38,593 nt of DNA, from contig DATLQD010000136.1 in the NCBI GenBank assembly GCA_035535315.1, positions 1 through 38,593 on the forward strand, written 5' to 3'. The notes under the pieces are model-generated. The model made no database searches. It saw only the letters and a program-made list of their open reading frames with translations, and had not been told where the DNA came from. How positions within the stretch are numbered: position 1 is the stretch's first letter; each line of letters begins with the position of its first letter. Positions 1 to 6,969 of the stretch are shown here, in pieces. This DNA comes from DASQGA01 sp035535315 (GTDB lineage Bacteria > Actinomycetota > Thermoleophilia > Gaiellales > Gaiellaceae). The position numbers were made by a program, and so were the translations under genes.

Positions 1-250
1 TGCCTTCGGCCGCCGCGGCCTGGACCGCAGAGACGACCTCGGGGTCGGCGTGGCCGAAGACGAGCGGTCCCCAGGACATGACCCAGTCGAGGTATCGGCG
101 GCCTTCGGCGTCCTCGATGTGGGCCCCCGAAGCGCGGCGGACGAAGAACGGCTCCTCGAGTCCAACTGCGCGCATCGCGCGAACCGGCGAGTTGACGCCG
201 CCGGGGATAACCGCCTCTGCGCGGCCGAATAGCGTCGTCGCTAGAGCCAC
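1..250 (-). CDS. hemL: Glutamate-1-semialdehyde 2,1-aminomutase, N-terminal part (cut by window edge)
   Basis: This PLP enzyme converts glutamate-1-semialdehyde to 5-aminolevulinate in the C5 route of tetrapyrrole synthesis (cytoplasm). Only the first 83 codons are inside the window. The translation has the family N-terminus (AVIPGGVNSPVRAMRAVG), then FFVRRASGAHIEDAEGR and YLDWVMSWGPLVFGHADPEV, matching the start of HemL. The GTG start at 250 lies inside the last codons of hemB, whose TAG is at 241-243, so the two overlap by 10 bases and are probably translationally coupled. An AAGGA stretch about 9 nt upstream could serve as ribosome binding site. The PLP lysine lies beyond the window. Identity is firm from the motif run; the start is likely. 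Confidence 0.9.
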   Translation of the reverse strand, partial: MALATTLFGRAEAVIPGGVNSPVRAMRAVGLEEPFFVRRASGAHIEDAEGRRYLDWVMSWGPLVFGHADPEVVSAVQAAAAEG

Positions 251-1233
251 CGGGCGACGTCCTTCGCCCAGTAGGTGACGATCACGTCCGCGCCCGCGCG
301 CTTGATCGCAGTGAGGCTCTCGAGCGCGGCCCGGCGCTCCTCGAGCCACCCGTGAGCCGCCGCGACCTTCAGCATCGCGTATTCGCCGCTCACGTTGTAG
401 GCGAAGATCGGGACGTCGAAACGGGCCCGGGCGGCTGCAATCACGTCCAGGTACGGGAGAGCCGGTTTGATCATGAGCGCGTCCGCTCCCTCGGCCAGGT
501 CCAGCTCGCACTCCCGCATCGCCTCGCGGACGTTGGGCGGGTCCAGCTGATAGCTGCGGCGGTCGCCGAACGACGGCGCCGAACCGGCGGCCTCCCGGAA
601 CGGCCCGTAGAACGCCGAGGCGTACTTGGCGGCGTACGACACGATCGGAACGCGTTCGAACCCGTCCCCGTCGAGTGCAGCCCTGATGGCACCGACTCGC
701 CCGTCCATCATGTCGCTCGGTGCGATCACGTCCGCTCCTGCCTCCGCGTGGCTCACCGCCGTCCGGGCGAGCAGATCCAGGGAGAGATCGTTCACGATCT
801 CCCCGTGCTCGACGACTCCGCAGTGGCCGTGCGACGTGTATTCGCACAGACACACATCGGTGACCAGAACGAGGTCTGGAACGCGCCCGCGCAGGGCGCG
901 GACGGCGCGCTGCACGATGCCCTCGTCATCCCAGGCGCCCGATCCCTCCTCGTCCTTCGACTCCGGGATTCCGAAGAGGAGAACGGCCCGGATGCCGAGC
1001 GCGTGCGCTTCCTCGGCCTCGTCGCACAGGCGGTCGACCGAGCGCTGGACGATCGCATCCAGCCCCTCGAGCGGGTTCTCGACTCCTTCTCCCGGGCAGA
1101 CGAAGAGCGGGTAGACGAGGTCTGCGACGTCCAGCCGTGTCTCGCGCACGAGCTCGCGGAGAGCCGCCGTCCGGCGGAAACGTCGGAGGCGACTCACGGG
1201 AAAGGTGCTGCCGATCGGCCTGTCGGTGCTCAC
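241..1233 (-). CDS. hemB: Delta-aminolevulinic acid dehydratase (porphobilinogen synthase)
   Basis: HemB condenses two 5-aminolevulinate molecules to porphobilinogen, directly after the HemL step encoded next to it. The 330-residue protein has the two Schiff-base lysines in SYAAKYASAFYGP (about K203) and DALMIKPALPYLD (about K256). The three-cysteine metal cluster DVCLCEYTSHGHCG (about C128, C130, C138) points to a zinc-dependent enzyme rather than the Mg-only type. The frame stays open to an earlier codon at 1299, but I chose GTG at 1233 because it forms a GTGA overlap with the stop of the upstream permease (1230-1232), a junction style repeated in this window. The operon order is ABC ATPase, permease, hemB, hemL. 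Length is normal for the family. Confidence 0.95.
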   Translation of the reverse strand: MSTDRPIGSTFPVSRLRRFRRTAALRELVRETRLDVADLVYPLFVCPGEGVENPLEGLDAIVQRSVDRLCDEAEEAHALGIRAVLLFGIPESKDEEGSGAWDDEGIVQRAVRALRGRVPDLVLVTDVCLCEYTSHGHCGVVEHGEIVNDLSLDLLARTAVSHAEAGADVIAPSDMMDGRVGAIRAALDGDGFERVPIVSYAAKYASAFYGPFREAAGSAPSFGDRRSYQLDPPNVREAMRECELDLAEGADALMIKPALPYLDVIAAARARFDVPIFAYNVSGEYAMLKVAAAHGWLEERRAALESLTAIKRAGADVIVTYWAKDVARWL

Positions 1234-2579
1234 GTCAGCAATCTTCGCACGCCGAGGCGGGCTCCCGCCGCGAAGACGGCGAGCAGGCCGACGAGCCACG
1301 CTGCCTCACGTGCAACCGTGCCCCACGGGCTGAGGTCATAGAGGGACGACTCGAAGAGCCGCACCGAGTGCGCGAACGGGAATGCGTTCGACACCCAGGC
1401 CGCGGGCGCGACTGAGGCCTCGGGGAGAAAGCCGAGCAGGACGATCGGCAGTGCCACCAGGAGAGCGACGAGGGAGGCGGTGCGCGCCTCGCGCGCCAGA
1501 ACGCCCAGGAAGACGCCGAAGGCGCCGAAGGCTGCTCCGCCGAGCACGAGCCCGACCGCGAGGAGCGGCAGGCGGCCCCACGGCTGCCCGCTGACCCCCC
1601 CGAGCGCCAACGCAGCCGAGAAGACCAGTGCGAGGCACAGGCCGAAGACGAGGCCGAGGAGCGCCGCGAGCCCGATCTTCTCCGCGATCAGCTCCCCCAG
1701 CCGCACCAGGCCGCGCGTCAACCTGCCGATCACGTTCTCGTCTCGCTCGGCCGCGATCCCCGCGGCGGCGATGAGGATGCAGAGGAACGCGAGCGTCAGC
1801 GCGAGCGCATAGGCCTGAACCTGAGCCGTCAGGAGGAAGCCGCGCCTCTCTTCGTCCTCGAACCGCAGCTCGATCGGGTTCGCGACCGCTCGGAGCGAAG
1901 AGCCGCTTTGATCGAGTGCGAGGAGCGCCTCACGCACGAAGTCGCGGAGCTCTCTCACCTTGGCGGCGATCTCCGGATCGTCGGTTTCGGCCTCGATCTC
2001 CGCGAGGATCTCGCCCGCCTGCTCGAGGCCCACGATCGAGACGTCGTTTCCGAGGAAGCTTCCCTCACCGCCCTTTCGGATCAGGTCGACGTACTCGAGG
2101 TTAGCCTCGATGTACGACTTCTGGAGCAACCGGTTCAGGTTGAAGACGAGCGCTTCGGTCTGCCGCTCGACGCGGCCGGAAAGCCCGCCGCGAGTCGCTC
2201 GCAGGATCAGAGTCGGGCTCTGCACCATCCCACGCAGACGCGACGCGAACCCGCGCGGAACGATGATCTGCGCGACGACCTCGCCGTTGGCAAGCCGGTG
2301 GTCGGCTTCCTCCTGGGAGAGCGGGATGAGATCGACCTCCGCCCGCACCTGGCGGAGCACCTTGTCGACGTTGAAGTCCTCGCCGCCGACCGAGAGGACC
2401 TCCGGCAGCCCGTCGAGATCGACGAAGGCCACGCGTGGGCGATCGTTCGCGAAGCGCGCCACCAGCCCGACGAGCAGCGCGATCGCGAGTGGGTAGAGGA
2501 CCAGCGCGGCGAGCAGGAACGGCGAGCGCCGGAGGATGCGGACGTCCTTTCCGAGCAGGACCCCGATTCGAGTGATCAT
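1230..2579 (-). CDS. ABC-2 type transporter permease
   Basis: A 449-residue inner-membrane permease. One transmembrane segment lies near residues 19-41, followed by a large extracytoplasmic region of about 200 residues, then five or six hydrophobic segments between about 255 and 445. This layout, with the loop between TM1 and TM2, is that of the ABC-2 exporter families that include YhgE/Pip-like and LinB/DrrB-like permeases. It is unlike CcmB, which lacks the large loop. Its ATG at 2579 overlaps the ATPase stop as ATGA, so the two are a pair. The substrate cannot be read from sequence. Sharing an operon with hemB and hemL suggests, but does not show, a link with tetrapyrrole or metal handling. 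Confidence 0.85.
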   Translation of the reverse strand: MITRIGVLLGKDVRILRRSPFLLAALVLYPLAIALLVGLVARFANDRPRVAFVDLDGLPEVLSVGGEDFNVDKVLRQVRAEVDLIPLSQEEADHRLANGEVVAQIIVPRGFASRLRGMVQSPTLILRATRGGLSGRVERQTEALVFNLNRLLQKSYIEANLEYVDLIRKGGEGSFLGNDVSIVGLEQAGEILAEIEAETDDPEIAAKVRELRDFVREALLALDQSGSSLRAVANPIELRFEDEERRGFLLTAQVQAYALALTLAFLCILIAAAGIAAERDENVIGRLTRGLVRLGELIAEKIGLAALLGLVFGLCLALVFSAALALGGVSGQPWGRLPLLAVGLVLGGAAFGAFGVFLGVLAREARTASLVALLVALPIVLLGFLPEASVAPAAWVSNAFPFAHSVRLFESSLYDLSPWGTVAREAAWLVGLLAVFAAGARLGVRRLLT

Positions 2580-3226
2580 GCGAAGACGTCCGCCTCGGGC
2601 GACCGCTTGTACTCCGCGATCGAGCCGTCGAAGACGAGCTTCCCTCCGAGCAGGACGGCCACCCGGTCGGCAACCCGCTCAAGCTCCTCGAGGTTCTGCG
2701 TCGCGAAGACCACAGCACCGCCGCGCTCGCGAACGTCGGAGGCAACGGCCCAGAGCGCATGGCGCTGGGTCGGGTCGAGAGCCGCCGTCGGCTCGTCCAG
2801 AAGGAGCAGGTCCGGCGCTCCCAGCAGCGCGATCGCCAGGTTCAGCCGCTGCTGGTTCCCACCCGAGAGCTCCGCCGCGGGCTTCCGGTCATCGGGAAGC
2901 GCCACGAGTCTCAAGAGCCCTTCGACGTCGGCAGGCACGTCGGCAACACCTTCCAGCTTTGCGAACAGGACGAGGTTCTCCCGCGCCGAGAGCCGCCCGT
3001 AGAGGCCGGCACGCTGGGGGACCCAGCCGATCCGCCGCGGAGGCTCGGCAGCGGTCACGCGGCCGCTGCTCGGGGCGAGCGCGCCGGCGAGGATCGCGAG
3101 CAGCGTCGACTTGCCCGCACCGTTTGGACCGATCAGGGCCAGGGTCTCGCCGGCCCGCACCTGGATGCTCGTCGGCGCGAGCGCGACCTGCGAACCGAAG
3201 CGGCGCCCGACCCCATCTGCTGCCAA
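2576..3226 (-). CDS. ABC transporter ATP-binding protein
   Basis: A cytoplasmic ATPase of 216 residues that powers the adjacent permease. Visible motifs are Walker A (GPNGAGKST), signature LSGGNQQRLNLA, Walker B LLLLDEPTAALDP, and a modified H-loop region in which the usual His appears as Gln (VVFATQNLEEL). The Q-loop is in GWVPQRAG. The start is unclear. TTG at 3226 has no Shine-Dalgarno. An in-frame CTG at 3241 would add LNSVL, forms a CTGA overlap with the stop of a 15-codon frame just upstream, and gives a more typical first beta strand. Promoter and possible leader are described separately. The replacement of the switch His deserves note because it normally contacts the ATP gamma phosphate. 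Confidence 0.9.
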   Translation of the reverse strand: MAADGVGRRFGSQVALAPTSIQVRAGETLALIGPNGAGKSTLLAILAGALAPSSGRVTAAEPPRRIGWVPQRAGLYGRLSARENLVLFAKLEGVADVPADVEGLLRLVALPDDRKPAAELSGGNQQRLNLAIALLGAPDLLLLDEPTAALDPTQRHALWAVASDVRERGGAVVFATQNLEELERVADRVAVLLGGKLVFDGSIAEYKRSPEADVFA

Positions 3227-3237
3227 GAGGACGGAGT

Positions 3238-3285
3238 TCAGCGTCCGCCGTGCCTGTCAGGCTTGTATCCGACGACGGCGATCAC
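3238..3285 (-). other. Possible 15-residue leader ORF ahead of the ABC operon
   Basis: A GTG at 3285 opens a short frame (VIAVVGYKPDRHGGR) ending in TGA at 3238-3240. That TGA overlaps a CTG at 3241 in the ATPase frame. A TAnnnT box (TACAGT, 3296-3301) lies 10 nt upstream of the GTG. It could be a short leader whose translation delivers ribosomes to the ATPase, or simply untranslated leader. Confidence 0.25.
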
Positions 3286-3295
3286 GCCGGCGGCC

Positions 3296-3301
3296 ACTGT
3301 A
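3296..3301 (-). promoter_or_regulatory. Candidate -10 box for the ABC-hemB-hemL operon
   Basis: TACAGT read on the minus strand fits TAnnnT and is placed to start transcription just before the ATPase. No convincing -35 was seen. Confidence 0.35.
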
Positions 3302-3343
3302 GCAGCGGGCCAGTGACCGGACTCTACGACCACCAGCGAGAAA

Positions 3344-3359
3344 TGCCTGCAAGCAGGCA
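3344..3359. promoter_or_regulatory. Perfect dyad between divergent units
   Basis: TGCCTGC-AA-GCAGGCA, two 7-bp arms with a 2-bp centre, lies in the 287-bp gap (3227-3513) between the ABC operon and the M23 gene. It sits upstream of the minus-strand -10 at 3296-3301 and of the plus-strand promoter at 3478-3506, so it could be an operator for either. I see no gene in the rest of the gap. Confidence 0.35.
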
Positions 3360-3477
3360 AAAAGCGCGGACGTCGCGGCCGGATGCGTGGGATTGGTGGA
3401 ACGAGGTGGACGGTGCGCTGGCGCTCCAGCCCGAGCCCTCGCCCGCACCCGTGGGCAGGCCGCGGGGCCGGTCGAAA

Positions 3478-3506
3478 TTGAAAGAGCCCCGGACCTCCGG
3501 TACCGT
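3478..3506 (+). promoter_or_regulatory. Sigma70-type promoter of the M23-HAD-ymdB unit
   Basis: TTGAAA at 3478-3483, a 17-bp spacer and TACCGT at 3501-3506. The -10 is 7 nt from the ATG at 3514, so the transcript would be leaderless. Confidence 0.6.
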
Positions 3507-3513
3507 GGCGCTG

Positions 3514-4302
3514 ATGGCCTGGCCCCAAGCCCCAGGGCTTGCCACCCGTGTCGCTCAGAGGGATCAGGAACGCTTGAGAGCCCGCCGCGCCCGGCGGATC
3601 GCAGCGCTCCTCGTCGTTTCAGGCGTGTGTGTGGTGACCCTTCTCCTGACCGCGTTCGGCACAGGAGGCGCGAGGCTTGCCTCGTCGACCGGCCCGGCTC
3701 CGGCCGAGCGGCTGCTGCCTTCGGGGCCGCCACAGCCGCAGGTCGTGGCGCTCAGGGACACGCTCCGTGTCCAGCTTCCGATCGCGCAGGGGCGTGTGAC
3801 CGCCATCGGCTACCACGCGTCCGGGGCGGGCGCTCTAGCTCTGCAACCGGTCGGGACGCAGGCAAACGCGGGTCTCTTCGGCCGACTCGTGAACCGCCTG
3901 CTGGGCGACTCGAGCTCCGGGCTCCGTTACTACCTCGTCGAGGGAGGCGTCGGCCCGCAAACGAGCGGTCTCGATGTGGGCGCGCCTGTCGACACGGACG
4001 TCTATGCGCCCGTCGACGGGACGATCATCGCCATCTCGGACCAGATCGTGAACGGCAAGCGGTTCGGCGTCCGGATCGACCTCCAGCCGTCGGGGAACCC
4101 GGGTTACGTCGTCACCGTCGAGAACCTCCGGGCCGACCCGTCCTTGAACGTCGGCACGACGGTCTCGGCAGCGCGGTCGAAGATCGGCCGCGTGATCGAC
4201 CTCTCCTCGGTCGAGGGTGCCGGGCTGGCGCACTTCACGCAGGACCGCGGCCAGCACGTCCATATCGAGGTGCACGCCGCCGCCTCGCTAACGAGTCCCT
4301 GA
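3514..4302 (+). CDS. Membrane-anchored M23-family (LytM-like) protein with incomplete metal site
   Basis: 262 residues: a short basic cytoplasmic N-terminus, one transmembrane helix (about 29-47), a linker, then an M23/LytM domain (about 140-255). Active M23 enzymes bind zinc through HxxxD and HxH. Here the Asp is kept (about D154 in SGLDVGAP) and HVHIEVH keeps the HxH (about H248, H250), but the first His position is Thr/Ser (QTSGLD). This suggests a degenerate, possibly regulatory or binding, domain such as those that activate cell-wall amidases. The ATG at 3514 is chosen because the promoter -10 ends 7 nt before it. The upstream in-frame GTG at 3505 lies inside that box. The stop is followed in the same frame by the HAD gene. 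Confidence 0.8.
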   Translation: MAWPQAPGLATRVAQRDQERLRARRARRIAALLVVSGVCVVTLLLTAFGTGGARLASSTGPAPAERLLPSGPPQPQVVALRDTLRVQLPIAQGRVTAIGYHASGAGALALQPVGTQANAGLFGRLVNRLLGDSSSGLRYYLVEGGVGPQTSGLDVGAPVDTDVYAPVDGTIIAISDQIVNGKRFGVRIDLQPSGNPGYVVTVENLRADPSLNVGTTVSAARSKIGRVIDLSSVEGAGLAHFTQDRGQHVHIEVHAAASLTSP

Positions 4303-4311
4303 GTAACCTCC

Positions 4312-4986
4312 CTGCCCGCCGACAAGATCCGCGGCCTGCTCTTCGACTTCGACGGGCTGCTCGTCGACACCGAGGCCGGTGCCTACCGCTCCTGGTGCGA
4401 GATCTACGAGGAGCACGGGCATGAGTTGCTCGTCTCCGACTGGCTCGCGAACGTCGGGACCCTCGACGAGCAGTTTGACCCGGTTGCGCAGCTCGAGGGC
4501 CTAACAGGCCAAGCTTTCGACCGCGACGCGCTCCTCGCGCGCTACCTGGAGCGGGAGCTCGAGCTCTCGAACGCCGAAGAGCTGCGTGAGGGCGTCCAGG
4601 ATTACCTCGAAGCCGCTCAGCGTCTCGGCTTGCAGGTTGCGATCGTCAGCAGCGCGGGCCACGCGTGGGTGCTCTCCCACGTTCGTCGCCTCGGAGTCGA
4701 GCACGTCTGGCACTCGATCACGTGCGCAAACGGAGACGCTGGGCGGGCAAAGCCGGCGCCGGACCTGTACCTGGAGGCGCTGGACGGTCTCGGGCTGCAA
4801 TCCGGGGAAGCCATAGCCTTCGAGGACTCGCTGCACGGAGTTCAGGCGGCGAAGGCAGCCGGGCTCTTCTGCGTCGCCGTCCCGAATCCGGTCACGGCGA
4901 GCCTCACCCTCGACGAGGCCGACCTGGTCGTCCAGTCCCTCGCCGATCTCCCGCTTGACGAGCTTCTGCATACGATCGGCCGATGA
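4312..4986 (+). CDS. HAD-superfamily phosphatase / phosphoglucomutase-like hydrolase
   Basis: About 224 residues with all four HAD motifs: motif I LFDFDGLLVDTE (nucleophile Asp about 12), motif II VSSAG, motif III Lys in GRAKPAPDLYL, motif IV AFEDSLHG. A helical cap lies between motifs I and II, as in beta-phosphoglucomutase-like members, so a small phosphorylated sugar or metabolite is the likely substrate. The start is unusual. The frame upstream of motif I contains no ATG, GTG or TTG back to the TGA that ends the M23 gene (4300-4302). CTG at 4312 is the only common near-cognate start, nine bases after that stop. The first TTG (4426) would remove the nucleophile. The 3' end overlaps ymdB as ATGA. 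Confidence 0.85.
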   Translation: MPADKIRGLLFDFDGLLVDTEAGAYRSWCEIYEEHGHELLVSDWLANVGTLDEQFDPVAQLEGLTGQAFDRDALLARYLERELELSNAEELREGVQDYLEAAQRLGLQVAIVSSAGHAWVLSHVRRLGVEHVWHSITCANGDAGRAKPAPDLYLEALDGLGLQSGEAIAFEDSLHGVQAAKAAGLFCVAVPNPVTASLTLDEADLVVQSLADLPLDELLHTIGR

Positions 4987-5765
4987 GGATCCTCTTCGTC
5001 GGGGACGTGTTCGGGCCTGCCGGGCGGCGTGTGGTCGAGTCCCAGCTCCCGGACCTGCGCCGGCGCCTCGCAGCGGACTTCTGCGTCGTGAACGGGGAGA
5101 ACATCGCCGACGGGGCCGGCATCACCGTGAAGCTCGCAGAGAAGCTCCTCTCGTCGGGGGCGGACGTCGTCACGACCGGAAACCATGTCTGGCGCCGCCG
5201 CGACATCTATCCGCTGCTCGAGTCGAGCGCCCGCCTGATCCGCCCGGCCAACATCGCCGCACCGGGTGCGCCGGGTCGCGGGCTGACGGTGCAGCCCGCA
5301 GCCGACGGGACGCCGGTGGCCGTCGTGAACCTCCAGGGAGCCCTCTTCTTGAACGTCTACGTGCATCCCTTCGGCGTTGTCGACGAGCTCGTCGAAGAGG
5401 CGCGGCGCTCGACCCCGGTGATAATCGTCGACTTCCATGCGGAGGCGACCAGCGAGAAGATCGCGCTCGCCCGGATGCTCGACGGGCGCGTCACGGCGGT
5501 GCTCGGGACGCACACGCACGTGCAGACCAATGACGCCCGCGTCCTGCCCGGCGGTACGGCGGCGATCACGGACGCAGGCATGACCGGCCCGCACGACTCG
5601 GTGATCGGCGTCAAGGCCGGGCTTGCGATCGAACGGATGAAGACCGGTCTCCCCGTCAGGTTCGAGCCGGCGGACGGGGACGTCCGGATCGAGGGCGTGC
5701 TCATCGAGTGTGGGCCGGATGGACGGGCTACGAGCTGCGAGCCGGTGCGCGTGCCCGTCCAGTGA
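4983..5765 (+). CDS. ymdB: YmdB-family metallophosphoesterase (TIGR00282 type)
   Basis: 260 residues, cytoplasmic. Members hydrolyse 2',3'-cyclic nucleotides and in Bacillus affect biofilm versus motility decisions. Metal-binding residues are visible: Asp8 in FVGDVFG, Glu39/Asn40 in NGENIADG, Asn67-His68 in TTGNHVW, His152 in VDFHAEATSEK, and His177/His179 in LGTHTHVQT. The ATG overlaps the HAD stop as ATGA, so it is translationally coupled. The family is often found beside the RNase Y gene, which is not seen here. The last 38 bases overlap the 3' end of the convergent membrane-protein gene. Confidence 0.9.
   Translation: MRILFVGDVFGPAGRRVVESQLPDLRRRLAADFCVVNGENIADGAGITVKLAEKLLSSGADVVTTGNHVWRRRDIYPLLESSARLIRPANIAAPGAPGRGLTVQPAADGTPVAVVNLQGALFLNVYVHPFGVVDELVEEARRSTPVIIVDFHAEATSEKIALARMLDGRVTAVLGTHTHVQTNDARVLPGGTAAITDAGMTGPHDSVIGVKAGLAIERMKTGLPVRFEPADGDVRIEGVLIECGPDGRATSCEPVRVPVQ
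5720..5761. terminator. Inverted repeat at a convergent overlap
   Basis: TGGACGGGC (5720-5728) and GCCCGTCCA (5753-5761) form a perfect 9-bp stem around a 24-nt loop. It spans the overlapping 3' ends of ymdB (plus) and the GT87-like gene (minus). There is no U-tract; a bidirectional terminator is possible. Confidence 0.4.
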
Positions 5766-6969
5766 GCGTGCTCCGAACGAGCGCGACGAGCAGTCCGACG
5801 AGCACGAGGTCGCGGACGAGCACGAGCCAGCCGACAGCTCCCAGATCGACGACGTCCCAGTAGCGCGTCGGGAACCAGAGCTGCGTCAGGACAAGGGCCG
5901 TCACGAACAGCACCGTAATCCCGAGACCCGAGACGGCGGCCGCGAGCGGCACGAGTGGAACGAGCCAGATCAGGAACTGCGGCGAGAGGACCTTTCCGAA
6001 CGCGACGAAGGCGACGACCGCCGCAGCCGAGCCGCAGAGGAGCCCGGCGATCGGGTCGCGGGCTCGCGCGACTGCGACCCAGACCGCCACGACGGCGACG
6101 ATCTGAAGGAGCGTCTGAAGCGAGGCCAGTCGATCCGGAAGCGAGCCGGAAACGTTCTGTGACCCGAAGGTCGAGACGACGGTGGGTTCGTACAGCCCGA
6201 GCTGCTTGCCCGCCAGGAGGAGCGCCGCCCCGAGACTCTCGATCTGGAGTGGCCGGCCGGTCTGGCGTTCGATGCTCGCCCACACGCCTTCGGGAGCAAG
6301 GAGAAGAAACGGCAGGAAGCACAACAGGAGGGCACCCACGAAGGAGACGAGAGCTGCGAGGACGTTCTGGCGGTCGCGCCGGGCGGCGTAGACGAGTGCC
6401 ACCGGCAGCAGGACGGCAGGATAGAGCTTCGCGGCCGTCGCGAGGCCAAGAACGCCGAGGCCGAGCCGGTCGCGGCCGCTGACCAGGGCGGCGAGCGCGG
6501 CGACGGTGAGGAGCGCCGGCCAGAGGTCGAAGCGCGTCAGGACGACGCTTCCGAGCGCGAGCGGAGCGAGCGCCGCGAGGGCGACGTATGCGTACAGCTC
6601 TCGTCCCGCCACCCCGACCCGGACCAGGGTGGCCGCGACCAGCGCCACGATTCCCATTCCGCAAGCGAGCATCAGGATCTCGAAGAGCGTCCGGTAGTCG
6701 TCCGACGGGCCGAGGGCTGGGAGCAGGAATGCCGGCAGAGCCGCCGGGGGATACTCGGGCCGGAAGTCTCGGTAGGGCACCTGGCCGGCGGTCATGGCCT
6801 CGCCGTAGCGCTGGTAGACCGGCGTGTCGACGATCTGATAGTCGGTCCACGGCGCCACGTGGAGGACCGCCCAGGCGACCGCGAGCAACGCCGCTCCAGC
6901 GAGCGCGGCGCCTGCCCAGGACGCCCTAGGCCGGGGCGGCCGGGACGAGCTCTCGAACCTCGTGGGCAC
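5728..6969 (-). CDS. Polytopic membrane glycosyltransferase, GT87/DUF2029-like
   Basis: About 413 residues with roughly ten hydrophobic segments. An extracytoplasmic loop after TM1 carries TDYQIVDTPVYQRYGEAM and PYRDFRPEYPP, resembling the acidic first loop of GT-C polyprenyl-phosphate-sugar mannosyltransferases of the GT87 type. It is likely to move a sugar from a lipid carrier onto an envelope glycan at the outer face of the membrane; donor and acceptor are unknown. GTG at 6969 is preferred; the frame is open to 7023 but that overlaps the upstream gene further. It follows the 606-619-residue membrane protein with a 44-base overlap and is probably co-transcribed with it and GtrA. Confidence 0.75.
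   Translation of the reverse strand: MPTRFESSSRPPRPRASWAGAALAGAALLAVAWAVLHVAPWTDYQIVDTPVYQRYGEAMTAGQVPYRDFRPEYPPAALPAFLLPALGPSDDYRTLFEILMLACGMGIVALVAATLVRVGVAGRELYAYVALAALAPLALGSVVLTRFDLWPALLTVAALAALVSGRDRLGLGVLGLATAAKLYPAVLLPVALVYAARRDRQNVLAALVSFVGALLLCFLPFLLLAPEGVWASIERQTGRPLQIESLGAALLLAGKQLGLYEPTVVSTFGSQNVSGSLPDRLASLQTLLQIVAVVAVWVAVARARDPIAGLLCGSAAAVVAFVAFGKVLSPQFLIWLVPLVPLAAAVSGLGITVLFVTALVLTQLWFPTRYWDVVDLGAVGWLVLVRDLVLVGLLVALVRSTLTGRARAPARSS

Noticed and set aside
352..1341. Long open frame antisense to hemB
   Set aside because: Composition follows the complementary strand of a clear hemB; no motif, typical of high-G+C shadow frames.
2576..3226. CcmAB-type haem exporter
   Set aside because: The partner permease has a large loop after TM1, unlike CcmB, and no other cytochrome maturation gene is present.
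4300..4302. Selenocysteine reading of the M23 TGA
   Set aside because: No stem-loop of SECIS type was evident after the codon and neither protein has a selenoprotein motif at that place; coupled initiation is simpler.
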